Positions 10,650 to 18,934 of a DNA stretch of 64,000 nucleotides are shown piece after piece. Numbering within the stretch: the stretch's first letter is position 1; each line of letters starts with the position of its first letter. The position numbers and the translations under genes were made by a program. The notes under the pieces are model-generated. The model was not told the origin of the DNA. It was given only the letters and a program-made list of their open reading frames with translations, and made no database searches. Origin of the DNA: Formosa agariphila KMM 3901 (GTDB lineage: Bacteria; Bacteroidota; Bacteroidia; Flavobacteriales; Flavobacteriaceae); contig NZ_HG315671.1 in the NCBI RefSeq assembly GCF_000723205.1, positions 508,851-572,850 of the forward strand, written 5' to 3'.

Positions 10650-10678
10650 AAAATGCCAACTGTAAAAGTTGGCATTTT
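10650..10678. terminator. Terminator of the secG operon
   Basis: Perfect 12-bp stem (10650-10661 with 10667-10678), five-base loop and A/T flanks, immediately after the secG stop on the minus strand. Confidence 0.9.
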
Positions 10679-10704
10679 AATATTATAAATATGAGTTGTT
10701 TTGT

Positions 10705-11055
10705 TTACTCTGCAGCGTCTTCCGTTGGGTCAACAGGTAGCGTATTTGCTGGTGCAGCAGCTGGTAAAGGTTGTGCTGTAGATTCTGTATCTAAAGCTTT
10801 AGACTCTAAAGTTCCAGTTCCTCTGTTAATTGCTACATTAGATAGTAAAATTAATACTAACATTAATCCTGCTAATGTCCATGTGCTCTTATCTAAAAAG
10901 TCAGTAGTTTTCTTAACACCACCAATTTGTTGAGAACCACCTCCTCCAAAAGAAGAAGATAATCCACCTCCTTTAGGGTTTTGTACCATAATTACTACGA
11001 TTAATAAAAATGCTACTACTACGATTAGGACTAAAAATATTGTAAACGTACTCAT
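10705..11055 (-). CDS. secG: Preprotein translocase subunit SecG
   Basis: Auxiliary subunit of the SecYEG channel in the inner membrane. 116 residues with two membrane helices (about 3-22 and 58-76) and the conserved segment VIMVQNPKGGGLSSSFGGGG (about 21-40) between them. The C-terminal tail is Ala/Pro/acidic, as common in Bacteroidota. Its ATG shares one base with the stop of the preceding gene (TAATG), so it is translationally coupled. Confidence 0.95.
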   Translation of the reverse strand: MSTFTIFLVLIVVVAFLLIVVIMVQNPKGGGLSSSFGGGGSQQIGGVKKTTDFLDKSTWTLAGLMLVLILLSNVAINRGTGTLESKALDTESTAQPLPAAAPANTLPVDPTEDAAE

Positions 11056-12083
11056 TAGGATTTCTTATTTTGTTCTTGTATTTGTTTTATTGCTTTAATT
11101 CGGTCTGCAAAGAAACCACTTTTTTCTGGATATTTCAAACTTAATATATTATAAGATTGAATTGCCTTTTTGTAGTTTTTTTGTTCTACATAAATTCGTG
11201 CTAAAGTCTCTGTCATCAGTGATTCAGGCTGTAAGACATGAGACTCTGCTAGATTTTGAGTGACTCCCGAAGATTTTTTAGGGTCTATTTTAGGGTTGCT
11301 CGAAATAAATTTATCAATTATAGCAAATCTTTTAGACTGTTCTGGAGATGGATTATTTGCCGATTTCTTTTCTTTTTTAGGTTTTGTAACCTCTGTTTTG
11401 GAGGCTGATGGCGCAGGAGCTGTGCGGTCTACGGGAGTGAACGATGTAAGTTTTAACCATTCGTTAAACGAATGCGTTTCATTTGTGTTAAAATCTAGAG
11501 GTTTGCCTAGTTCTAAAACAGCTTCAGGAGCAGAGGTAACAGCTGTAGTTTCTTCTGTTTCTTTAGTAGTGGCTTCCGTATTTATAATTTCGTCATCCTC
11601 TTTATTAGAAAGTTCGACTTCTTCAGTAGGTTCTTCCGAAAAATGTACAAGTTTAGCAGGTGCTATTTTAGGCTGAAATAATTCGGGGTCAAGCACGCCT
11701 TCTGTTTCATCGATGTGTTGCGTAAGTATATCATCTATCGATGTTTTTTTGTTTACCGAAATATCTTCAACATCTACCTCTATATCTTTTAAGTGTGATG
11801 TGTTTTGCTTTATAAATCGAGAGATTTCGTTCTGAGTAAATGCTTTCGAAGTAATAAAATCGAATAAAATACTACGGTCTGTAGTGTAAGCCGCTGTTAT
11901 TTTTAGTTCTTGATTATATTTAAAACTGCCATTTGTTTTTAAAGCTTTTAAGTATAAGGCTCGAGCTGGTTGAAAATACGGAAACTCATCTAATACATTT
12001 TGCAACGCTTCGGCTTGAGTAGGTTGCAACGCTTCTGGATATTGTAAAATATGTGTAAACTCGGTATGTGTCATTGTTACCAT
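11055..12083 (-). CDS. Uncharacterised TPR-like protein of the lptE-secG operon
   Basis: 342 residues, cytoplasmic by appearance (no signal peptide or membrane helix). An N-terminal helical part (about 1-90) and a C-terminal helical part with TPR-like spacing (LARIYVEQKNYKKAIQSYNI, about 290-309, then LKYPEKSGFFADRI) flank a long acidic, low-complexity middle (about 120-260) rich in E, T and V. It overlaps lptE by 7 bases and touches secG, so it is an operon member. Homologues in this position are common in Flavobacteria but I know of no assigned function. An alternative start is the Met at residue 4. Confidence 0.75.
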   Translation of the reverse strand: MVTMTHTEFTHILQYPEALQPTQAEALQNVLDEFPYFQPARALYLKALKTNGSFKYNQELKITAAYTTDRSILFDFITSKAFTQNEISRFIKQNTSHLKDIEVDVEDISVNKKTSIDDILTQHIDETEGVLDPELFQPKIAPAKLVHFSEEPTEEVELSNKEDDEIINTEATTKETEETTAVTSAPEAVLELGKPLDFNTNETHSFNEWLKLTSFTPVDRTAPAPSASKTEVTKPKKEKKSANNPSPEQSKRFAIIDKFISSNPKIDPKKSSGVTQNLAESHVLQPESLMTETLARIYVEQKNYKKAIQSYNILSLKYPEKSGFFADRIKAIKQIQEQNKKS

Positions 12084-12583
12084 TGTGCTAAAGCTGCATT
12101 GAAAATATCTTGCGTTAATCGCTCGAAAATTTCGTCTATAGCTGTTACTTTTTGTGAACCAACAAGTTGAGCGGTACCTGCATAATCGTAGAAGAATGAA
12201 AAACGTTTTTCGAATTCAGATTCTTCATCTTGTTTATTGTAAAAACGGACGTTTACAGAAATGGTTAATCTGTTTTGTGCCGCAGTATTTTCGGCAGTTG
12301 CTGTGGTTGGCGAAATACGATATTCTGTAATTTCTCCTTCAAAAACTAAATCGCCATTAGATTTTACAAGTGATAAGTTTGTTTGATTTAACAGCAAATC
12401 TGTTAATGCATTCGTGAAATCTAAATCTAAACCAGGTTCAATTAAAATAGAGTTATTCTGAAAATAATTAACCTGAAATGTCTTTGTATTAGGATTAACC
12501 TTAGCACCAGTAAAAGAATAAGCACCACAAGCAGTAACACTTATTGCTACTAAAAATATAAGAACATAATGTTTTAAAGTCAT
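12077..12583 (-). CDS. lptE: LptE-family lipoprotein (LPS assembly)
   Basis: Outer-membrane lipoprotein expected to plug LptD and help insert lipopolysaccharide. 168 residues. Signal peptide with lipobox SVTAC, acylated C19, followed by the family opening GAYSFTGAKV and an alternating beta pattern (IEPGLDLDFTNALTDLLLNQ, then strands). It starts 3 bases after the sigma-54 activator stop and overlaps the next gene. Bacteroidota LptE is divergent, so the name rests on the lipobox, the SFTGA opening and length. Confidence 0.85.
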   Translation of the reverse strand: MTLKHYVLIFLVAISVTACGAYSFTGAKVNPNTKTFQVNYFQNNSILIEPGLDLDFTNALTDLLLNQTNLSLVKSNGDLVFEGEITEYRISPTTATAENTAAQNRLTISVNVRFYNKQDEESEFEKRFSFFYDYAGTAQLVGSQKVTAIDEIFERLTQDIFNAALAQW

Positions 12584-12586
12584 AAT

Positions 12587-13855
12587 CTATAAGTCGTACT
12601 GTTTAATTTTTCTGTATAAGGTGCGTTCACTTATGCCTAATTCGGCCGCTGCTAATTTGCGTTTTCCTTGGTGACGTTCCAGCGATTTCTTTATGAGTTC
12701 TAGTTCCTTGTCTTGTAAAGATAAGGTTTCTTCTTCCTGAATTTCTTCAGCAAAATGATATTTGTCTAATAGAGTATTAGACGGGGCGACCAAACTCGTG
12801 GTCTTTGGTTCTGCGATAGATAGGATTTCTAAATCTTCTTCGGTTTCATCGTATTCTGCATCCGATTCATCGCCGTAAATTTTTTGAATTAGACTTTCAT
12901 TATTTTTCTGAACATCTTTATCGTTCCCGTTCTTCATTAATTCGGCAGTCAGTTTTTTTAGATCATTAAGATCTGCTTTCATGTCGAATAATACTTTATA
13001 AAGAATCTCACGTTCACTACTAAAATCTGATTCTGATTTTGTGTTGGAAATTACAGCCGGTAAATTAGAAGTTGCATTTGGCAAATACCCACGAATAGTT
13101 TGTCCGTTAATTGTTCTGTTTTCTTCTAAAACAGAAATTTGTTCGGCTACGTTTCTTAACTGACGAATATTACCATTCCATCTAAATTTCAGTAATTCAA
13201 GGGTGGCATCATCGGTTAATTTTATGGTCGGCATTTTATATTTTAAAGCAAAATCGCTCGCAAATTTTCTAAATAATAAGTGAATATCATCTTGGCGATC
13301 ACGTAAAGGAGGTAGATGTATTTCTATGGTACTTAAACGGTAGTATAAATCTTCTCTAAATTTCCCTTTATTAATAGCTTCAAACATATTTACGTTTGTA
13401 GCCGCTACAATACGCACGTTAGTTTTTTGAACTTGGCTTGAACCTACTTTAATAAATTCACCATTTTCTAATACACGCAGTAAACGCACTTGAGTTGTTA
13501 ATGGTAATTCTCCAACTTCATCTAAAAAAATTGTTCCTCCATCGGCAACTTCAAAATAACCAGAACGCGTTTGTGTCGCTCCTGTAAAAGCACCTTTTTC
13601 ATGCCCAAAAAGCTCACTGTCTATAGTCCCTTCAGGGATAGCTCCACAGTTTACTGCAATATATTTGCCGTGTTTTCTGTGTGATAACTGATGTATAATT
13701 TTAGGAACACTTTCTTTACCAACACCACTTTCTCCAGTTACTAAAACAGAAATATCTGTGGGGGCAACTTGAATGGCTTTTTCTATGGCACGATTTAGTT
13801 TTTGGTCGTTACCAATAATTCCGAAACGTTGTTTTATGGCTTGAACTGATTCCAT
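12587..13855 (-). CDS. Sigma-54-dependent transcriptional activator without receiver domain
   Basis: AAA+ enhancer-binding protein that would open sigma-54 RNA polymerase promoters. In 422 residues: AAA+ domain beginning almost at the N-terminus, Walker A GESGVGKE (41-48), the sigma-54-contacting loop GAFTGA (88-93), Walker B TIFLDE (108-113), then an acidic linker (about 300-390) and a Fis-type helix-turn-helix at the end (KRKLAAAELGISERTLYRKI). No receiver, PAS or GAF domain precedes the AAA+ core, so activity must be set by expression or a partner protein. It lies between miaB and lptE in one operon. Target promoters are not identifiable here. Confidence 0.94.
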   Translation of the reverse strand: MESVQAIKQRFGIIGNDQKLNRAIEKAIQVAPTDISVLVTGESGVGKESVPKIIHQLSHRKHGKYIAVNCGAIPEGTIDSELFGHEKGAFTGATQTRSGYFEVADGGTIFLDEVGELPLTTQVRLLRVLENGEFIKVGSSQVQKTNVRIVAATNVNMFEAINKGKFREDLYYRLSTIEIHLPPLRDRQDDIHLLFRKFASDFALKYKMPTIKLTDDATLELLKFRWNGNIRQLRNVAEQISVLEENRTINGQTIRGYLPNATSNLPAVISNTKSESDFSSEREILYKVLFDMKADLNDLKKLTAELMKNGNDKDVQKNNESLIQKIYGDESDAEYDETEEDLEILSIAEPKTTSLVAPSNTLLDKYHFAEEIQEEETLSLQDKELELIKKSLERHQGKRKLAAAELGISERTLYRKIKQYDL

Positions 13856-13911
13856 ACTGTAATTTGGTTTTTTAAATCTTAGTTTTTAGGTTGTAGTTAA
13901 AAAAAGCGTTG

Positions 13912-15354
13912 TTATTGATTAGAAAGTCCAAGTCCTTCACCTATTAGTGTAGCACTTGTACAGTCTGTAATTTTAACGGTAACAAAATCTCCAATTTTAA
14001 AATCGCCTTTAGGAAAAACAGCAACAATATTTTGTGATGTTCGTCCCGACCATTGTTGTTCAGATTTTTTAGATTCTCTTTCAATCAATACTTCAACCAC
14101 GGTATTTACATACGCTTTTGTTCGGAATTCGCTGTGTTTACGTTGTAATTGTACCACATCGTCTAAGCGTCTTTTCTTAACTTCTAACGGAATATCGTCT
14201 TCCATCTTTCTTTCTGCCATGGTTCCAGGACGTTCAGAATAATAAAACATATACCCGAAATTATATTTTACAAATTCCATTAGACTTAAAGTGTCTTGGT
14301 GGTCTTGCTCAGTTTCTGTTGGAAAACCGGTAATCATATCCTGGCTAATAGAACATTCTGGAAGGATACGACGGATGTTGTTTATTAACTCGAAATACTC
14401 TTCGCGTGTATGTAAACGATTCATTTCTTTAAGAATACGGTTACTTCCGCTTTGTACAGGTAAATGTATGTGCTTACAAATGTTTTTGTACTTCGCCATA
14501 GTTTCAACAACATCAAGCGTTAAGTCTTGAGGATTAGACGTTGAAAAACGAATACGCATTTTAGGTTGCTCTTTAGCACATAATTCTAGAAGCTTTGCAA
14601 AATTTACTGCTGTCGCTTTTTGCATGTCTGTGGCCTTTTCAAAATCTTTTTTAAGTCCGCCACCATACCATAAATAGCTATCTACATTCTGACCTAAAAG
14701 GGTGATTTCTTTAAAACCACGACTCCATAAATCGTTAATTTCTTCAAGTATACTTTGTGGCTCACGACTACGCTCACGACCACGAGTAAATGGTACAACG
14801 CAGAATGTGCACATATTGTCGCAACCTCTAGTAATCGACACAAAAGCAGTTACACCATTACTATTTAAACGCACCGGAGAAATGTCTCCATAAGTTTCTT
14901 CTTTAGAAAGAATCACATTTATCGCATCTCGACCATCTTCAACTTCGGCTAAAAGATTTGGTAAATCTTTATAAGCATCGGGACCAACAACTAAGTCTAC
15001 AATTTTTTCTTCTTCTAAGAATTTACTTTTAAGACGTTCGGCCATACAGCCCAACACGCCAACTTTCATTCCTGGATTAATACGTTTTACGGCATTATAT
15101 TTTTCTAAACGTTTACGTACCGTTTGTTCTGCTTTATCACGAATAGAGCAGGTGTTTACTAATACTAAATCGGCTTCTTCTAATTTTTGTGTGGTATTAT
15201 AACCTTGGTTATGTAAAATCGAGGCTACGATTTCACTATCGCTAAAATTCATAGAACAGCCGTAGCTTTCTATAAATAGTTTGCGTGAATTTTCTGTTTT
15301 TTGTTCTAATACAAGGGATTCTCCTTGTTTACTTTCATCAATTGTCTTCTCCAT
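13912..15354 (-). CDS. miaB: tRNA-2-methylthio-N6-dimethylallyladenosine synthase MiaB
   Basis: Radical-SAM methylthiotransferase that modifies adenosine 37 of tRNAs reading UNN codons. 480 residues. The N-terminal UPF0004 cluster cysteines are C33, C69 and C103. The radical-SAM CxxxCxxC is C178, C182 and C185 in RGCDNMCTFC. A C-terminal TRAM domain follows (about 410-475). Length is usual. It heads the operon miaB - sigma-54 activator - lptE - TPR-like - secG, driven by a well-formed promoter at 15391-15423. Confidence 0.97.
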   Translation of the reverse strand: MEKTIDESKQGESLVLEQKTENSRKLFIESYGCSMNFSDSEIVASILHNQGYNTTQKLEEADLVLVNTCSIRDKAEQTVRKRLEKYNAVKRINPGMKVGVLGCMAERLKSKFLEEEKIVDLVVGPDAYKDLPNLLAEVEDGRDAINVILSKEETYGDISPVRLNSNGVTAFVSITRGCDNMCTFCVVPFTRGRERSREPQSILEEINDLWSRGFKEITLLGQNVDSYLWYGGGLKKDFEKATDMQKATAVNFAKLLELCAKEQPKMRIRFSTSNPQDLTLDVVETMAKYKNICKHIHLPVQSGSNRILKEMNRLHTREEYFELINNIRRILPECSISQDMITGFPTETEQDHQDTLSLMEFVKYNFGYMFYYSERPGTMAERKMEDDIPLEVKKRRLDDVVQLQRKHSEFRTKAYVNTVVEVLIERESKKSEQQWSGRTSQNIVAVFPKGDFKIGDFVTVKITDCTSATLIGEGLGLSNQ

Positions 15355-15386
15355 AAGTCTCCTGAAAATAATTATCAGTCATTAAG

Positions 15387-15423
15387 TTTGCAAATATACA
15401 ATTATAAATATGTTTCTGACAAA
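15387..15423. promoter_or_regulatory. Overlapping divergent promoters for miaB and the 15495 gene
   Basis: Minus strand: TTTG (15420-15423), 21-base spacer, TATATTTG (15391-15398), a perfect Bacteroidota match, placing the start about 30 bases before miaB. Plus strand: TTTG (15387-15390), 18-base spacer, TATGTTTC (15409-15416), one mismatch. The two elements interlock, so polymerases could not use both at once. Confidence 0.65.
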
Positions 15424-15494
15424 GTGGCAGTTTAATTTTTCTTGTATTTGTGTTAAAAAATACGTCCTTTATCTGCAAATTAAAACGAGTAGAT

Positions 15495-16253
15495 ATGTTT
15501 TTATCAGAATTTAATCAAAAAGTAAATCAAGCGAAACCTTTAGATTTCGGAGTTATATTTAGTCAAGCTATAGAACTTTTTAAGAAAGTTTGGGTACAAG
15601 GATTAATTACAGTCTTGATATCTATTGTGGGAATTCTTCCTTTATATGGTATTATATACATCCCTTTATTAATGGTAGGCGTAGATCCAGAATTAATGGC
15701 TAGTAATGACGAACTTAATGTTCCATTCTTAATACTTGGTGCTTTATTTTTTATTGCATTTATAATTTTAGCCTCAGCTTTTAGTATTGCTTTAATGGCT
15801 GCTTTTTATAGAATTTGTAAGCAAAGAGATTTAGAGGAATCGGTGAAAGATGATTATTTCTATTATTTTAAAAAGGCGTATTTCATGAAGTTAATTAAGT
15901 TATCTGTAGTGGGTATTGCAATTAGTCTACTGGCGAGTATCTTGTTTTTATTGCCCTTATTTTATGTTATGGTTCCAATGTCTTTTTTAACGGTTATTTT
16001 TGCTTTCAATCCAGAAGCACGCGTTACAGATATTGTTAAGGCAAGTTTTAAATTAGGACATAAAAAATGGTTAATTACGTTTGGTTTAATGTTAATCTGC
16101 GGAATTCTTGCCGAAATGGTGGGGCTGATATTATGCTTTGTTGGTTTGTTTGCTACAGTATCTTTTGCATACTTACCTTTATATATAATTTATAAGGAAG
16201 TAATTGGCTTCGAGAATTCCGAAGACGAAACTGTTTCTATAGAAAGACATTAA
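15495..16253 (+). CDS. Uncharacterised polytopic membrane protein
   Basis: 252 residues from the ATG at 15495, which I prefer because it directly precedes the MFLSEFNQKVNQAKPLDFG opening seen in Bacteroidota homologues. The longer reading from 15450 adds 15 unlikely residues. Five or six hydrophobic helices with an amphipathic cytoplasmic N-terminus (LDFGVIFSQAIELFKKVW) resemble the glycerophosphodiester-phosphodiesterase/DUF975-type membrane families. Proteins like this are sometimes listed as 'beta-carotene monooxygenase', which I regard as unsupported. It precedes topA by about 140 bases with its own candidate promoter. Confidence 0.75.
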   Translation: MFLSEFNQKVNQAKPLDFGVIFSQAIELFKKVWVQGLITVLISIVGILPLYGIIYIPLLMVGVDPELMASNDELNVPFLILGALFFIAFIILASAFSIALMAAFYRICKQRDLEESVKDDYFYYFKKAYFMKLIKLSVVGIAISLLASILFLLPLFYVMVPMSFLTVIFAFNPEARVTDIVKASFKLGHKKWLITFGLMLICGILAEMVGLILCFVGLFATVSFAYLPLYIIYKEVIGFENSEDETVSIERH

Positions 16254-16367
16254 TTATTCTTATAAAATTAATAATTATACTGAAGATATTTCGATTTAAA
16301 ATCGATGTTTTTTACCTTTCATCGTAGGGATTGCTCATAAAATTAGGATGATGTTGCTTTTTTGATA

Positions 16368-16375
16368 TACATTTG
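16368..16375 (+). promoter_or_regulatory. Candidate -7 element for topA
   Basis: TACATTTG matches TAnnTTTG and lies 19 bases before the ATG at 16395. The nearest TTG elements are badly spaced. Its position inside the longer possible reading from 16362 supports the start at 16395. Confidence 0.45.
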
Positions 16376-16394
16376 TAGCACCAAAAAAATAAAA

Positions 16395-18932
16395 ATGGCG
16401 AAGAATTTAGTAATAGTGGAGTCACCTGCAAAGGCGAAAACGATCGAGAAATTTTTAGGTAAAGATTATAAAGTAGAGTCTAGTTTTGGGCATATTGCCG
16501 ATTTACCATCTAAGGAATTAGGTGTAGATGTAGAAGGTGATTTTAGTCCGAAATACGAAGTCTCCTCCGATAAAAAAGCAGTTGTTAAAAAGCTTAGAGA
16601 TTTATCTAAGAAAGCCGAAATGGTTTGGCTAGCAAGTGATGAGGATCGCGAGGGTGAGGCTATTGCTTGGCATTTAGCCGAGACTTTAAAATTAGATAAA
16701 GCCAAAACAAAACGTATTGTATTTCACGAGATTACTAAAACAGCTATTCAAAAAGCAATTGAAAATCCGCGTGGTATAGATTATAATTTAGTCGATGCGC
16801 AACAAGCACGTCGCGTATTAGATAGAATTGTAGGTTACGAATTATCTCCAGTTTTATGGCGTAAAGTAAAAGGTGGTTTATCTGCCGGTCGTGTACAGTC
16901 GGTTTCTGTGAGATTAATTGTAGAACGTGAACGCGAAATTCAAGAATTTAATGCCGAAGCCTCTTATAGAATAGATGCCGAATTTTCTAATGAAGCCGGA
17001 CAAACTTTTAAAGCGAAGTTGCCTAAAACCTTTGCTACAAAAGAAGAAGCTTTTAAATTTTTAGAAAGCAATGCTTCAGCAGATTTCAAAGTTAAAGATT
17101 TAGAGAAAAAACCAGCTAAAAAATCGCCTGCTGCACCTTTTACAACATCAACACTTCAACAAGAAGCAGCACGTAAATTATATTTTTCAGTAAGTAAAAC
17201 CATGACTATGGCACAACGTTTATACGAAGCCGGTCTTATTACTTATATGAGAACAGATAGTGTAAATTTATCCGACGAAGCAAGAAAAGGAGCGAAAGCC
17301 GAAATTGAAAATGCCTACGGAACCAAGTACGCTAAAGAACGTAACTATAAAGGAAAAGCAAAAGGGGCACAAGAAGCTCACGAAGCTATTCGTCCTACAG
17401 ATTTTGCTTTACATTCTGTAGATATTGATCGTGATCAAGCCCGTTTATACGAACTGATTTGGAAACGTGCTATCGCATCGCAAATGAGTGAAGCGTTATT
17501 AGAACGTACCAATGTTAAAATATCGGCTTCAACACATAAAGAAATTTTTTCAGCAAATGGAGAAGTTATTACTTTCGATGGATTTTTAAAGGTCTATTTA
17601 GAAGGTAACGACGACGAAGATTCTGAACAAGAAGGAATGTTACCTGCTATGAAGGTTAACGAAACCCTTTTAAACGAGTTTATTACAGCTACCGAACGCT
17701 ATACAAGACCACCTTATAGATATACAGAAGCTTCTTTAGTAAAGAAATTAGAGGAACTAGGTATTGGTCGTCCGTCTACGTATGCACCAACTATTTCAAC
17801 AATTCAGAATAGAAATTATGTTGAAAAAGGAACAATTGAAGGTGTAGAGCGCGAGTATACTCAAATCACTTTAAAAGCAGGACAAGTAAAAGATAAGTTA
17901 CTTACAGAAAAAGTAGGGTCAGATAAAGGAAAGTTAGTTCCAACAGATATTGGAATGATTGTAACCGACTTTTTAGTGAACCATTTTGAAAGTATTTTAG
18001 ATTATAACTTTACAGCAAAAGTTGAAGAAGATTTCGATGATATTGCTGAAGGCAAAGAGAATTGGACTAAAATGATGAAGGAATTTTATACAAAATTTCA
18101 TCCTCATGTAAAAGATGTTCAAGAAAATGCCGATCGCGAATCTGGAGAACGTATTTTAGGTACCGATCCTAAAACGGGACGTCAAGTTAGTGTGCGTTTA
18201 GGGAAATTCGGACCAATGGCTCAAATAGGAGCTGCCGAAGAAGAAGATAAAATATTTGCAAGTTTATCTCCAGACCAACAATTAAACACCATTACGTTTG
18301 AAGATGCATTAGATCTATTTAAACTTCCTAAAGATTTAGGGACTTACGAAGGTCTTCCTGTTGTTGTTAATAACGGACGTTTTGGACCATACGTTAAATT
18401 TGGAGAGGCTTATGTGTCTTTACCAAAAGGAATAGATGCTTTAAGTGTAGAGTTAGACGATGCTATTGTTTTAATTAAAGAGAAACAAGAAGCAGATGCT
18501 CCTATATATATGTACGACGGTTTGCCTGTACAAAAAGGTAAAGGCCGTTTCGGACCATTTATTAAATGGAACAATATGTTTATTAATGTGAATAAAAAAT
18601 ATGATTGGGATAATTTGTCCGACGATGATATTGTAACATTAATAAAAGAAAAAATTCAGAAAGAGATTGATAAAGTCGTTCACAACTGGGAAGAAGAAGG
18701 AATTCGTGTAGAGAAAGCACGTTGGGGAAGACACAATGTAATTCAAGGAAAAATTAAAGTTGAATTAGACAAAACTGTAGACGCTACTAAAATCACCTTA
18801 GAGAAAGCCATGGCTTTAATCGAGGCGAAAAAGCCAAAGCGTAAAACTGCTGCTAAAAAGAAAGCACCAGCAAAAAAGGCGACTGCAAAGAAAACTACAG
18901 CCAAAAAGGCAACCACTGCTAAAAAGAAATAA
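16395..18932 (+). CDS. topA: DNA topoisomerase I
   Basis: Type IA topoisomerase that relaxes negative supercoils. 845 residues from the ATG at 16395 (MAKNLVIVESPAKAKTIEKF), the Toprim opening of the family. The longer start at 16362 is rejected because a -7 element lies inside it. The active-site tyrosine is Y284 in LITYMRTDS. Instead of the C-terminal Cys4 zinc ribbons of E. coli TopA (no cysteine seen in the protein), there are Toprim C-terminal repeats (GKFGPMAQIG, GRFGPYVKFG, GRFGPFIKWN), followed by a Lys/Ala-rich basic tail (about 815-845) likely to bind DNA. Two bases separate it from the next gene. Confidence 0.97.
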   Translation: MAKNLVIVESPAKAKTIEKFLGKDYKVESSFGHIADLPSKELGVDVEGDFSPKYEVSSDKKAVVKKLRDLSKKAEMVWLASDEDREGEAIAWHLAETLKLDKAKTKRIVFHEITKTAIQKAIENPRGIDYNLVDAQQARRVLDRIVGYELSPVLWRKVKGGLSAGRVQSVSVRLIVEREREIQEFNAEASYRIDAEFSNEAGQTFKAKLPKTFATKEEAFKFLESNASADFKVKDLEKKPAKKSPAAPFTTSTLQQEAARKLYFSVSKTMTMAQRLYEAGLITYMRTDSVNLSDEARKGAKAEIENAYGTKYAKERNYKGKAKGAQEAHEAIRPTDFALHSVDIDRDQARLYELIWKRAIASQMSEALLERTNVKISASTHKEIFSANGEVITFDGFLKVYLEGNDDEDSEQEGMLPAMKVNETLLNEFITATERYTRPPYRYTEASLVKKLEELGIGRPSTYAPTISTIQNRNYVEKGTIEGVEREYTQITLKAGQVKDKLLTEKVGSDKGKLVPTDIGMIVTDFLVNHFESILDYNFTAKVEEDFDDIAEGKENWTKMMKEFYTKFHPHVKDVQENADRESGERILGTDPKTGRQVSVRLGKFGPMAQIGAAEEEDKIFASLSPDQQLNTITFEDALDLFKLPKDLGTYEGLPVVVNNGRFGPYVKFGEAYVSLPKGIDALSVELDDAIVLIKEKQEADAPIYMYDGLPVQKGKGRFGPFIKWNNMFINVNKKYDWDNLSDDDIVTLIKEKIQKEIDKVVHNWEEEGIRVEKARWGRHNVIQGKIKVELDKTVDATKITLEKAMALIEAKKPKRKTAAKKKAPAKKATAKKTTAKKATTAKKK

Positions 18933-18934
18933 TA

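Noticed and set aside
10565-10933. 122-codon plus-strand reading over secG
   Set aside because: Runs through the perfect terminator at 10650-10678 and antisense to secG.
11260-11676. 138-codon plus-strand Ser/Val-rich reading
   Set aside because: Shadow of the low-complexity middle of the minus-strand TPR-like gene.
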